A DNA stretch of 50,490 nucleotides. Origin: Firmicutes bacterium UBA6806 (lineage in GTDB: Bacteria; Bacillota; Clostridia; Peptostreptococcales; Acidaminobacteraceae). Numbering within the stretch: position 1 is the stretch's first letter; every line of letters begins with the position of its first letter. The notes beneath the pieces are model-generated. The model had not been told where the DNA came from. It worked only from the letters and a program-made list of their open reading frames with translations, and ran no database searches. Location of the stretch: assembly GCA_002452745.1 (NCBI GenBank), contig DKFC01000074.1, positions 1-50,490 on the forward strand. The letters run 5' to 3'. The translations under genes and the position numbers were made by a program. This document shows, piece after piece, positions 33,063-41,352 of this stretch.

Positions 33063-34160
33063 ATGAAATTCAGAAGATGCTTGGCAACATACATGATTGT
33101 ACTGACGTTAATTGCCGCAGTGGGCTGCCAGAAAAAAGAAGAAGTGCCCCCGGCGGATTTAAGTGAAAATACAGTCACTATTGTCGTCCCAAAACCTGCT
33201 GATGACACGGCTCAAGCAGATGATCCAGCTGATGGTGCTATAGATATGGAAGGCAAAGTAATCAATAAATTGACTGGACTTCCCATGGAAGAAACACTTG
33301 AATCGAATCGACCAATTGTCGTCATGCTTGACAACCAGTATTCAGCTAGGCCACAAGCTGCACTTGAAGAGGCTGATGTGGTCTATGAATTTCTCGCTGA
33401 AGGCAGAATTACAAGGTATATGGCAGTCTTTTATGAAAATAGGCCAGAGCATATTGGGCCTGTGAGAAGTTCGAGACCGTATTTTCTGCTAAAGGCCTTG
33501 GAATATGATCCTTACTATGTCCATGTGGGTGGTTCTATGGATGCGCTTGCTAAAATTAAAACTTATAAAATGGCAGATATTGATGGCCTTGTCAGCGGCG
33601 CTTTTTGGCGTGAAAAGCATAAGAAAATTCCTCATAATATGTACACTTCGGCAGAGGTCCTTTTAAAAGACGCTGCTGGTAGAAAGTACAATGAGTCGGG
33701 AACGTTTAGTTTTATGCCTTTTTATGAAGTTTTTACAGAGCCAGACGGTGAAGTTGCAACTGAAATTTCTTGTGTCTACAAAGAACCGACTAAAACCGAC
33801 AAAGTGGGATATACCACTTCGTATAAATATAACAATGAAGATCACTTGTATTACAGATATACTAATAATGGAGCTCACAATGACGAAAATTCAGGTATAC
33901 AACTTACTTGCAGCAATATAGTGGTTCAATATGCCAAGACAAAAGTCATTGACTCTGAGGGGAGACTACAAGTGACGTTGGTTGGAAGCGGCACGGGGGA
34001 TTATTTCACTGGTGGCAAGACAATTCCAATTAAGTGGGAAAAAGCGGATGAGCGCTCTAGAACTAAATTCTACACAGAAGATGGGAAAGAAATAAAGCTC
34101 AATCCCGGCAAGACTTGGTTTCAAATTATGGAAACCTCAGGCAGGGCTACTTATCAATAG
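33063..34160 (+). CDS. lipoprotein, DUF3048 (YerB) family
   Basis: A signal peptide (MIVLTLIAAVGC) ends in a lipobox AVGC near residue 21, so the protein is probably lipid-anchored outside the membrane. Two DUF3048 parts follow (RPIVVMLDNQYSARPQAALEEADVVYEF; PEHIGPVRSSRPYFL). Homologue YerB of Bacillus is a membrane-linked protein of uncertain role. Length 365 aa is typical. ATG follows GGAGGC. Confidence 0.9.
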   Translation: MKFRRCLATYMIVLTLIAAVGCQKKEEVPPADLSENTVTIVVPKPADDTAQADDPADGAIDMEGKVINKLTGLPMEETLESNRPIVVMLDNQYSARPQAALEEADVVYEFLAEGRITRYMAVFYENRPEHIGPVRSSRPYFLLKALEYDPYYVHVGGSMDALAKIKTYKMADIDGLVSGAFWREKHKKIPHNMYTSAEVLLKDAAGRKYNESGTFSFMPFYEVFTEPDGEVATEISCVYKEPTKTDKVGYTTSYKYNNEDHLYYRYTNNGAHNDENSGIQLTCSNIVVQYAKTKVIDSEGRLQVTLVGSGTGDYFTGGKTIPIKWEKADERSRTKFYTEDGKEIKLNPGKTWFQIMETSGRATYQ

Positions 34161-34173
34161 AAGAGGTGAATCT

Positions 34174-34563
34174 ATGGAATATAAAGAACTGATAGAAAAA
34201 GCATATGAAGCGTTAGAAAAGGCATATGTGCCTTATTCGGATTTTAAAGTTGGTGCGGCTTTGCTAACGGAATCGGGAGAGGTATTCACAGGTTGCAATA
34301 TAGAAATCGCATCTTTTGGAGCAACCAACTGTGCGGAGAGAACAGCGATTTTTAAGGCAATTTCAGAAGGTCACAGAAGGTTTAAAGCGATAGCTGTTGT
34401 GTCTTCAAGCAAGGATTTCACATATCCTTGTGGGATTTGTAGACAAGTTATCGTTGAATTTGGAAAAGATATTGACATCATAGTTGCAAAGGATTATGAT
34501 TATGAAGTCTATAAAATTGACGATTTATTGCCTAAATCGTTTACATCAATTGATATAAAATAA
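34174..34563 (+). CDS. cdd: cytidine deaminase
   Basis: Converts cytidine or deoxycytidine to uridine forms in pyrimidine salvage. The zinc site is visible: CNIEIASFGATNCAERTA (Cys-Ala-Glu with proton-shuttle Glu) and PCGICRQ (two Cys ligands). 129 aa is normal for the homotetramer. ATG follows GAGGTG; era begins 14 bases after its stop, as in other Firmicutes. Confidence 0.96.
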   Translation: MEYKELIEKAYEALEKAYVPYSDFKVGAALLTESGEVFTGCNIEIASFGATNCAERTAIFKAISEGHRRFKAIAVVSSSKDFTYPCGICRQVIVEFGKDIDIIVAKDYDYEVYKIDDLLPKSFTSIDIK

Positions 34564-34577
34564 TCAAGGAGGTATGC

Positions 34578-35474
34578 ATGTCCTTTAAATCGGGTTTTGT
34601 CACCATTATTGGAAGGCCAAATGTAGGTAAGTCTACACTTCTCAACAATATAATTGGTGAAAAAATCGCCATTATGTCTGATAAGCCTCAGACAACACGT
34701 CATAAAATAACAGCAATGTACAACGATGAGGAAACTCAAATCATCTTTGTTGATACGCCAGGTATCCATAAACCTAAGAGTAAATTAGGTGATTTTATGG
34801 TGAGCAGTGCAAAAGGCGCTATTCAAAATGTAGATGTGGTCATTCTCATGGTGGACAATTCTCTAAAAATTGGCCCAGGCGATCAGTACTTGTTGGATTT
34901 TATAAACGAAGCCAAGGCTGAAGTCATATTGGTTATCAACAAAGTGGACTTGCTCACTCCAGACGAATTCAAGTCTATTTACGAGACCTATTCGGCGTTT
35001 GAATTCATCAAAACGATTGTGGGTCTATCTGCTATTGGCGGCAAGGGGATTGAAGATCTCATCAAGGCCATCAAAGCGGATTTACCAGAAGGCCCTCCTT
35101 ATTACCCAGAAGATTTTCTGACAGATCAAACAGAGAGAACCATTGTCTCTGAAATTATCAGAGAGAAAGTTCTAAAGTATATTGATGACGAGATCCCGCA
35201 TGGTGTAGCTGTGGAAGTTCAGTCTATGAAGTTCCGTGAAGACAAGCCAATATGTGATATTGAAGCAGATATTATCTGTGAAAAGAAATCTCATAAAGGC
35301 ATCATCATCGGAAAAGAAGGCCGAAAGCTAAAGGGCATTGGCAAGAGTGCCAGACAGGATATCGAAAGACTGCTTGATATGAAAGTGAATTTACAAGTCT
35401 GGGTTAAAGTAAGAGAAGGTTGGAGAGACAATCAGGGCATATTGAAAAATCTTGGATATAAAGAGCAATCATAA
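34578..35474 (+). CDS. era: GTPase Era
   Basis: GTPase that binds 16S rRNA 3' end and assists 30S assembly. G1 GRPNVGKST, G3 DTPGIH, G4 NKVD, then a C-terminal KH domain (GIIIGKEGRKLKGIGKSARQ). 298 aa is standard. ATG follows AAGGAGG. It ends in a hairpin before mgtE. Confidence 0.97.
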   Translation: MSFKSGFVTIIGRPNVGKSTLLNNIIGEKIAIMSDKPQTTRHKITAMYNDEETQIIFVDTPGIHKPKSKLGDFMVSSAKGAIQNVDVVILMVDNSLKIGPGDQYLLDFINEAKAEVILVINKVDLLTPDEFKSIYETYSAFEFIKTIVGLSAIGGKGIEDLIKAIKADLPEGPPYYPEDFLTDQTERTIVSEIIREKVLKYIDDEIPHGVAVEVQSMKFREDKPICDIEADIICEKKSHKGIIIGKEGRKLKGIGKSARQDIERLLDMKVNLQVWVKVREGWRDNQGILKNLGYKEQS

Positions 35475-35508
35475 GGCAAGGATAAGTCTATTAAAATATG
35501 TTTATTTT

Positions 35509-35538
35509 AAGGTAAGTTTGCTAAACTTACCTTTAATT
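35509..35538 (+). terminator. hairpin after era
   Basis: AAGGTAAGTTT (35509-35519) pairs perfectly with AAACTTACCTT (35523-35533) around GCT. The following T run is short, so it may be a weak terminator. Confidence 0.6.
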
Positions 35539-35570
35539 ACGTTATAAATAATAAATCACAGGAGGTGCGT

Positions 35571-36947
35571 ATGGGACTTTTAATGTTTTACGAGTATTTA
35601 GACAAGATAGAACATCTTTTAGAACAGAAAAAAGATATTGAATTACACAATTATCTGGAGAACATGCACGCCGCCGACATCGCTGAGGTTCTAGAAAATC
35701 TGGAAGTTGATGAACAAACTCAAGTATTTGGTCTGCTGTCTGATGAAAAGGCAACAGAAGTACTTGAACAAATTAATCCAGAGGACTTCAGCAGTTTAAT
35801 CAAAGCACTCTCTTACGAAAAAAAAGTCACACTGCTCGACTTAATGAGTCAGGATGACATCGTTGACAAGCTCATCGAACTCCCAGAGAGCAGACAAAAG
35901 GAAATCATTGCTTTTTTGGACTATGAAGATGCGGAAGATGTCAAGGAACTCCTAGTCTATGAGGAAGATACCGCTGGTGGTATCATGACCAAGGACTTCG
36001 TTTCCATTAAGAAGGATTACAGCATCTACTATGCAATCGAGACGCTCCGTGCCATTGCACCGGATGCGGAAACCATTTACTATGTTTATGTCACCGATGA
36101 TTTAGATCGCCTCGTGGGGGTCATCTCGCTCAGACAGCTCATTATTTCACCGCCTAACCGTTCGGTTGACAGCATTATGAATGAAAACCTCATTACGGTT
36201 AATATCAAAGATGACCAGGAAGAAGTTGCAAAACTCGTGACTAAATACGGTCTCTTGGCAGTTCCCGTCGTGGATGATCAGAATACACTTCTTGGAATCA
36301 TCACAGTTGATGACATCTTAGACGTCATTGAAGAAGAGGCAACAGAGGATATCTTTAGATTTGCAGGTACAAATGAAGATGAAATCTATGAAAACGACGA
36401 CACCCTGTTAGACCGGGTAAAAAACTCTGTTAAGTCTAGGTTGCCGTGGCTAATCATCACAATTTTTGGTGGTCTCATGTCCGCTAGTGTCCTTGCTTCT
36501 TTTCAAAATACCATTAGTGCTAATGCAACACTTGCTATGTTTATGCCCCTTTTAGCAGGGATGGGAGGGAACGTCGGAACACAGAGTTCCACCATCACCG
36601 TTAGAAATATAGCCACACATGCAATTGAAGGGGTGGGCATCTTCAAGACCTTAATTCACGAAATTTCTGTGGGCCTCTTGGTTGGGGTCTTATGTTCTTT
36701 GATTGTTGCAGGAGCGGCACTGGTGATGCATGCTGAATACCACATTGCTATTATTGTGGGGATTTCCATGTGGGCCAACATGATAACTGCGGCAACGATT
36801 GGAACAATTGTTCCTTTGGTCTTTAAGAAACTGGGCATAGATCCAGCTGTCGCATCTGCACCGTTTATTACAACGACAATCGACTTAACTGGTTTGACAA
36901 TATATTTTACCCTGGCAACTATTATGATGGCTAATTTAGCAGCGTAA
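35571..36947 (+). CDS. mgtE: magnesium transporter MgtE
   Basis: Mg2+ channel of the cell membrane. The N-terminal helical domain (ADIAEVLENLEVDEQTQVF) is followed by two CBS domains (about residues 135-255) that sense Mg2+. About five transmembrane helices follow, with AGMGGNVGTQSSTITVRN lining the pore. I place the start at ATG 35571 after AGGAGGTG. No Mg2+ leader (M-box) was recognised upstream, only the era hairpin and a short AT-rich region. Confidence 0.93.
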   Translation: MGLLMFYEYLDKIEHLLEQKKDIELHNYLENMHAADIAEVLENLEVDEQTQVFGLLSDEKATEVLEQINPEDFSSLIKALSYEKKVTLLDLMSQDDIVDKLIELPESRQKEIIAFLDYEDAEDVKELLVYEEDTAGGIMTKDFVSIKKDYSIYYAIETLRAIAPDAETIYYVYVTDDLDRLVGVISLRQLIISPPNRSVDSIMNENLITVNIKDDQEEVAKLVTKYGLLAVPVVDDQNTLLGIITVDDILDVIEEEATEDIFRFAGTNEDEIYENDDTLLDRVKNSVKSRLPWLIITIFGGLMSASVLASFQNTISANATLAMFMPLLAGMGGNVGTQSSTITVRNIATHAIEGVGIFKTLIHEISVGLLVGVLCSLIVAGAALVMHAEYHIAIIVGISMWANMITAATIGTIVPLVFKKLGIDPAVASAPFITTTIDLTGLTIYFTLATIMMANLAA

Positions 36948-36974
36948 GCCGAATTAGCGCACAGAGGTGTTCAC

Positions 36975-37715
36975 ATGTTCTTGGAAACAGACGGCATTGT
37001 GCTTCGTACGTCAAAATCCACCAACAACGATATATTCTTGACGATTTTAACCCGTAAAGCAGGGAAGATAGAAGTCGTTGCAAACGGCGCCAAGAGTAGC
37101 CGATCACCACTTTCTGCCTGTTCTAAACCCTTTGTATTTGGGCTGTTTATGATTAACACCTCAGGTAAGATGATGAAGCTGGTTTCCTGTACGATTCATG
37201 AGTCAAACTTTAGAATCACAGAATCGCTGGAAGCGTTTGCATATGGGAGTTATATATTTGAAGTCTGTCATCATACAACTCATAAAAATGTCATTGAACC
37301 AGAACACTACACGTTGATTGTGGAAATTGCCGATATCCTGTCTAAGCAGACAAGGGATTATAAACTGCTCCAGTTGGCTTATTTGGTTAAGCTCTCTAAA
37401 TTCACAGGACACATGCCCAATCTAACGGATAAGTGCATGAAATGCGGGGAGACATTAGATGATTATGTTTTTGCCGTAGAAGAGGGTGGACTCATTCATC
37501 GTCATTGTGCAGGCGATCAGAATACCAGCTATAAGCTGAATTTGACATTTATTCAGATTCTCAGGTATCTTCTGGTAAAGGACATTCGGGTTATTTTGAA
37601 AACGAAATTTCATGATAAATACATCAACAAACTCCTTCCTATGATGGAGACCTATCTGATGTACCATACGGAGATGTCAGCCATTAATTCAAAGGCTTTT
37701 ATAGAGATGCTATGA
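36975..37715 (+). CDS. recO: DNA repair protein RecO
   Basis: RecO loads RecA onto SSB-coated DNA with RecR. The N-terminal OB fold (ETDGIVLRTSKSTNNDIFLTILT) and the zinc site CMKCGETLDD ... HRHC near residues 154-180 are visible. 246 aa is normal. It lies 27 bases after mgtE and shares the era-recO clustering of Firmicutes. Confidence 0.94.
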   Translation: MFLETDGIVLRTSKSTNNDIFLTILTRKAGKIEVVANGAKSSRSPLSACSKPFVFGLFMINTSGKMMKLVSCTIHESNFRITESLEAFAYGSYIFEVCHHTTHKNVIEPEHYTLIVEIADILSKQTRDYKLLQLAYLVKLSKFTGHMPNLTDKCMKCGETLDDYVFAVEEGGLIHRHCAGDQNTSYKLNLTFIQILRYLLVKDIRVILKTKFHDKYINKLLPMMETYLMYHTEMSAINSKAFIEML

Positions 37716-37848
37716 AGACTGAGTCAGATATTGCCTCATAAGAATTTGGTTAGAACTTAGATAAAAATAGGATATATTCGTGTATTCATTTTATGACAAT
37801 GGTATAATAAGTATAGAAATTAACTTATTGCAGATTGGAGTGAGTACT

Positions 37849-38382
37849 ATGAGAATTACGTTGGAAATGGTAGATGAAGTGATTAATAGAACAGGTGTCA
37901 CTTATAAAGAGGCAAAAGAAGTTCTTGAATTGTACGACGGAGACTTGCTAAAGGCGATTGTTCATATTGAAGAACAGAAGACTGGCGCGTCACAATCTTC
38001 TGGTAAAACACTGAATGGTCAAGAGATTGTTGATAAATTGAAAGCACTGGTAAATGAGGGCTTTATCAATCAAATCACAATTGTTAAATCCGGCAAAGTC
38101 GTAGTGGATATTCCCATTATGGCAGGCGCTATAGGTGCGGTTATTTTCACAATTCCAACAGTTGCGGCGATTGTTGCAGCAGTGGCAACAGGTTGTGAGA
38201 TCAAAATTGTCAAGAAAGACGGCGAAGTTTTAAACATCAACGAAATGACTCAGGATAAATTTGACGAACTCAAATCCGTCTTTAAGGAAAAGGAAAAAGA
38301 AAGTCAATCATCTGCCTCTAGTCCTGCTGAAGAAGACGCAGAAGAAGACATTTTCGAAGAAGAAGAATCTGAAAAATACTAA
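37849..38382 (+). CDS. DUF4342 protein with N-terminal UBA-like domain
   Basis: Residues 1-45 form a small three-helix UBA/EF-Ts-like fold (EMVDEVINRTGVTYKEAKEVLELYDGD). DUF4342 follows (ELKALVNEGFINQITIVKSGKVVVDIPIMAG) with a hydrophobic glycine-alanine helix that may touch the membrane. The end is very acidic (EEDAEEDIFEEEESEKY). The family's function is unknown. ATG 37849 follows GGAGTG; the frame from 37780 lacks a site. It precedes the glyS T-box. Confidence 0.85.
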   Translation: MRITLEMVDEVINRTGVTYKEAKEVLELYDGDLLKAIVHIEEQKTGASQSSGKTLNGQEIVDKLKALVNEGFINQITIVKSGKVVVDIPIMAGAIGAVIFTIPTVAAIVAAVATGCEIKIVKKDGEVLNINEMTQDKFDELKSVFKEKEKESQSSASSPAEEDAEEDIFEEEESEKY

Positions 38383-38419
38383 AATGTAAATAAACTGAAA
38401 TATATTTCCTTAAAAAGTG

Positions 38420-38448
38420 TTTACAGAGATTTTAATATATGTTATTAT
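38420..38448 (+). promoter_or_regulatory. promoter of the T-box/glyS transcript
   Basis: -35 TTTACA (38420-38425), 17-base spacer, -10 TATTAT (38443-38448), a few bases before the leader RNA. Confidence 0.75.
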
Positions 38449-38454
38449 CATCTC

Positions 38455-38655
38455 AAATATTGCTGCTATGACAAAGAAAAGTAGTGAATATGCTGTTTTC
38501 AGAGAATTGATGGCTGGTGAAAATCAATGGAGCGTATTTGTGAAAGGAACTTTCGAGCTATGCATACTTAAGTGGGCTATATGCCAACTAGGGTGGAACC
38601 GCGGAATTAATCTTTCGTCCCTTGTGTTATCTAGGGATGGAAGATTTTTTATTTT
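38455..38655 (+). promoter_or_regulatory. T-box riboswitch, glycine-type by context
   Basis: The leader contains the hallmark T-box AGGGTGGAACCGCGG (38590-38604), which pairs with the uncharged tRNA acceptor end. A terminator follows: ATCTTTCGTCCCT pairs with AGGGATGGAAGAT, then TTTTTT (about 38610-38650). Upstream a typical Stem I is present with GGCTGGTGAAAA (AG-bulge region). High uncharged tRNA-Gly should stabilise the antiterminator and turn on glyS. Specificity for glycine is inferred from the downstream gene; I did not prove the specifier codon. Confidence 0.92.
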
Positions 38656-38815
38656 GCTGTTTTATAGCTTTTGCTAAGGCACTATGAAAAAGGCAGGAGG
38701 CTGAATGTTCTCAGGATAGTCATTGACGGCTATACCAAAGATAATAACTCAACAAAATCATAGATTGAAAATAGGTGTTATCATCAAAAATGAATAAGTT
38801 AATAGGAGGTTAAGT

Positions 38816-40204
38816 ATGAATCAAGTTACAATGGAGAAAATCGTATCGCTTTCAAAATCAAGAGGGTTTATATTTCCAGGCTCAGATATTTATGGTGGCC
38901 TTGCAAATACATGGGATTACGGTCCTTTAGGCGTTGAACTGAAGAACAACGTAAAACAGGCTTGGTGGAAAAAATTTGTTCAAGGAAGTCCTTACAATGT
39001 TGGAATAGACAGTGCAATTCTCATGAATCCAGAAGTTTGGGTGGCATCAGGTCACGTAGGCGGGTTTAATGACCCGTTGATGGATTGTAAATCTTGTAAG
39101 ACCCGTTACAGAGCTGACCAATTAATCGAGGCGCACATGGCAAGCAAGGGTGAACATGCAGAGGCAATTGATGCATGGGGCAATGAAAAAATGGAAAAGT
39201 ACATCGAAGAAGAAGGCATTAAATGCTCAAACTGTGGTGAACACAACTTTACAAATATCAGACAATTCAATTTAATGTTCAAGACGTTTCAAGGGGTTGT
39301 GGAAGATTCATCAACAGAAATTTTCTTAAGACCTGAAACAGCACAGGGTATTTTCGTCAATTTCAAAGCGATTCAAAGGGCTTCTCGTAAAAAAGTGCCT
39401 TTTGGAATCGGTCAAATAGGGAAATCTTTTAGAAATGAAATCACACCGGGGAACTTTACTTTTAGAACGCGTGAATTCGAACAGATGGAGCTTGAATTCT
39501 TCTGTGAACCAGGCAAGGATTTAGAATGGTTTGCGTACTGGAAAGAGTTCTGCATGAACTGGCTGTTAAAACTTGGTCTGACACCTGATAAAGTTAAATT
39601 CAGAGATCATGACCCTGAGGAACTCTCTCACTACTCCAATGCAACAACTGATATTGAGTATTTATTCCCATTTGGATGGGGAGAGCTATGGGGAATTGCA
39701 GATAGAACTGACTTTGATTTAAAAGCGCATATGAACCAGGCTAAAGTTGACTTGTCCTATCAAGATCCAATTACAAATGAAAAATATGTCCCTTACTGTA
39801 TTGAGCCATCTCTTGGCGCAGACAGAGTAACCTTGGCATTTTTAATTGATGCTTATGAAGAAGAGGCACTGGAGGACGGTACAAGCAGAATCGTCATGAA
39901 ATTCCACCCTGCTTTAGCACCGTTTAAAGCAGCTGTGTTCCCACTTTCTAAAAAGCTCAATGACTCTGCCGAAAAAGTATTTTCTATGCTCTCAGAGCAT
40001 TTTAACGTGGATTTTGATGATTCGGGTAGTATCGGCAAACGATATAGACGCCATGATGAAATCGGAACTCCATACTGCATCACATATGACTTTGAATCTG
40101 AAGAAGATCAATGTGTGACCATAAGAAACAGAGATACTATGGAACAAGAACGTGTGAGAATTGACGAACTCGTTGCTTATATTTCAAAAGGTCTTAAATT
40201 TTAA
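38816..40204 (+). CDS. glyS: glycyl-tRNA synthetase (single-chain, class II)
   Basis: Attaches glycine to tRNA-Gly. The N-terminus has SRGFIFPGSDIYGGLANTWDYGPLG, zinc ligand CSNCGEH follows, and class II motifs appear as FLRPETAQGIF (motif 2 region) and GIGQIGKSFRNEI. The C-terminal anticodon-binding domain ends the protein (about 360-462). 462 aa is standard for the alpha-homodimer type. ATG follows AGGAGG. Controlled by the T-box upstream. Confidence 0.97.
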   Translation: MNQVTMEKIVSLSKSRGFIFPGSDIYGGLANTWDYGPLGVELKNNVKQAWWKKFVQGSPYNVGIDSAILMNPEVWVASGHVGGFNDPLMDCKSCKTRYRADQLIEAHMASKGEHAEAIDAWGNEKMEKYIEEEGIKCSNCGEHNFTNIRQFNLMFKTFQGVVEDSSTEIFLRPETAQGIFVNFKAIQRASRKKVPFGIGQIGKSFRNEITPGNFTFRTREFEQMELEFFCEPGKDLEWFAYWKEFCMNWLLKLGLTPDKVKFRDHDPEELSHYSNATTDIEYLFPFGWGELWGIADRTDFDLKAHMNQAKVDLSYQDPITNEKYVPYCIEPSLGADRVTLAFLIDAYEEEALEDGTSRIVMKFHPALAPFKAAVFPLSKKLNDSAEKVFSMLSEHFNVDFDDSGSIGKRYRRHDEIGTPYCITYDFESEEDQCVTIRNRDTMEQERVRIDELVAYISKGLKF

Positions 40205-40232
40205 CCACTCCAATTTCTATGTTGTTTAAAAT

Positions 40233-40281
40233 GAGTTTGTGGCTTTTGGCAAATTGCTGCTAACAAAAGTTTCACAAACTC
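40233..40281 (+). promoter_or_regulatory. long hairpin between glyS and ppsR
   Basis: GAGTTTGTG (40233-40241) pairs with CACAAACTC (40273-40281); CTTTTG and CAAAAG extend the stem inside. There is no strong T tract, so it may be an RNA-processing or stability element rather than a terminator. Confidence 0.5.
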
Positions 40282-40319
40282 AATTTCAGTGTATATATCT
40301 ACCAGATGGAGGTGGCTAA

Positions 40320-41138
40320 ATGGATAATCGATATTATATCTTTATCGTTTCGGATTCTCTAGGCGAGACGGCAACACATGTTGCAAAAGCCGCAATGAAT
40401 CAGTTCTTAAACAAAGATTACATCGTCAAGAAATACAATTACGTCAGAGATGACGACGCCGTTCAGGAAATTGTTTTGGAGGCATCAAAACACAAATCCG
40501 TCATCCTCTTCACCACTGTGCTTGAAGAGATGAGGCTTAAGCTAACAGCTGCATGCGAACAGCATCATGTCATCTATCACGATATTTTGTCGCCTGTTTT
40601 AACGCAGTTTTCAGAGTTCTTTTCAGATGAACCGGTTGGAAAGCCGGGAACGATGTACAAGCTAGATGACGATTATTTTGAAAGGGTAGCCGCAATTGAG
40701 TTTGCCGTTAAATATGATGATGGAAAAGACCTCAGGGGTTTAAAATACGCAGACGTGGTTTTACTTGGAATTTCAAGGACTTCCAAGACGCCGCTGAGTA
40801 TGTACTTATCACATAAAAACGTAAAAGTGGCGAATGTGCCTTTAGTACCTGAAATTCCAGTGGCAAAAGAGATATTTCAAGTACCGAAGAACAAGCTGAT
40901 CGGTCTGACCAATTCACCTGAAAAGTTAAATGAAATCAGAACAGAGAGGCTAAAAGCTCTAGGCCTGTCGTCGGATGTGGAATACGCAAATGTCGATAGG
41001 ATTTTGGAAGAACTAGAGTATGCAGAAAAGGTTTATAAACAGTTGGGATGCCCAATTATAAATGTTGCCAATAAGGCAATCGAGGAAACCGCAAGCATTA
41101 TACTGGAAATAACGGGTTTAAACATGAAACTCAAATAG
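40320..41138 (+). CDS. ppsR: pyruvate, phosphate dikinase regulatory protein (PPSR, DUF299)
   Basis: A bifunctional kinase/phosphotransferase that controls PpdK by ADP-dependent phosphorylation and Pi-dependent dephosphorylation. The P-loop-like motif GISRTSKTPLSMYL is near residue 150, and the N-terminus FIVSDSLGETATHVAKAA is typical. 272 aa is normal. It is followed by its target ppdK. ATG follows GGAGGTGG. Confidence 0.94.
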   Translation: MDNRYYIFIVSDSLGETATHVAKAAMNQFLNKDYIVKKYNYVRDDDAVQEIVLEASKHKSVILFTTVLEEMRLKLTAACEQHHVIYHDILSPVLTQFSEFFSDEPVGKPGTMYKLDDDYFERVAAIEFAVKYDDGKDLRGLKYADVVLLGISRTSKTPLSMYLSHKNVKVANVPLVPEIPVAKEIFQVPKNKLIGLTNSPEKLNEIRTERLKALGLSSDVEYANVDRILEELEYAEKVYKQLGCPIINVANKAIEETASIILEITGLNMKLK

Positions 41139-41182
41139 TCAACAATTAATATTCTTTAAATGTCATTGGTTTTAAATAATCA

Positions 41183-41207
41183 ATCCATTGTCTGATGGAT
41201 TTTTTAT
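41183..41207 (+). terminator. terminator between ppsR and ppdK
   Basis: ATCCAT (41183-41188) pairs with ATGGAT (41195-41200), followed by TTTTTTAT. The ppdK mRNA must therefore either read through or start from its own promoter in the next 140 bases. Confidence 0.7.
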
Positions 41208-41352
41208 AGACTTTGTCTCACATGCAGGGTGTGGCAAACCGGACTGGTCATTTGAATATGAGTTTGACTTCATTTTAAAATACAGCTGGTTTTCTGCCAC
41301 TACAAATGAGAGACAGAGCATAAATTTTATCTTTGTGAGGGAAGGTTATAAA

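Noticed and set aside
38417..38677. 86-aa open frame upstream of glyS
   Set aside because: It covers the T-box leader, whose conserved RNA motifs and terminator explain the sequence.
41188..41352. N-terminal extension of ppdK
   Set aside because: It starts within a terminator, has no ribosome binding site and is not part of the known PpdK fold.
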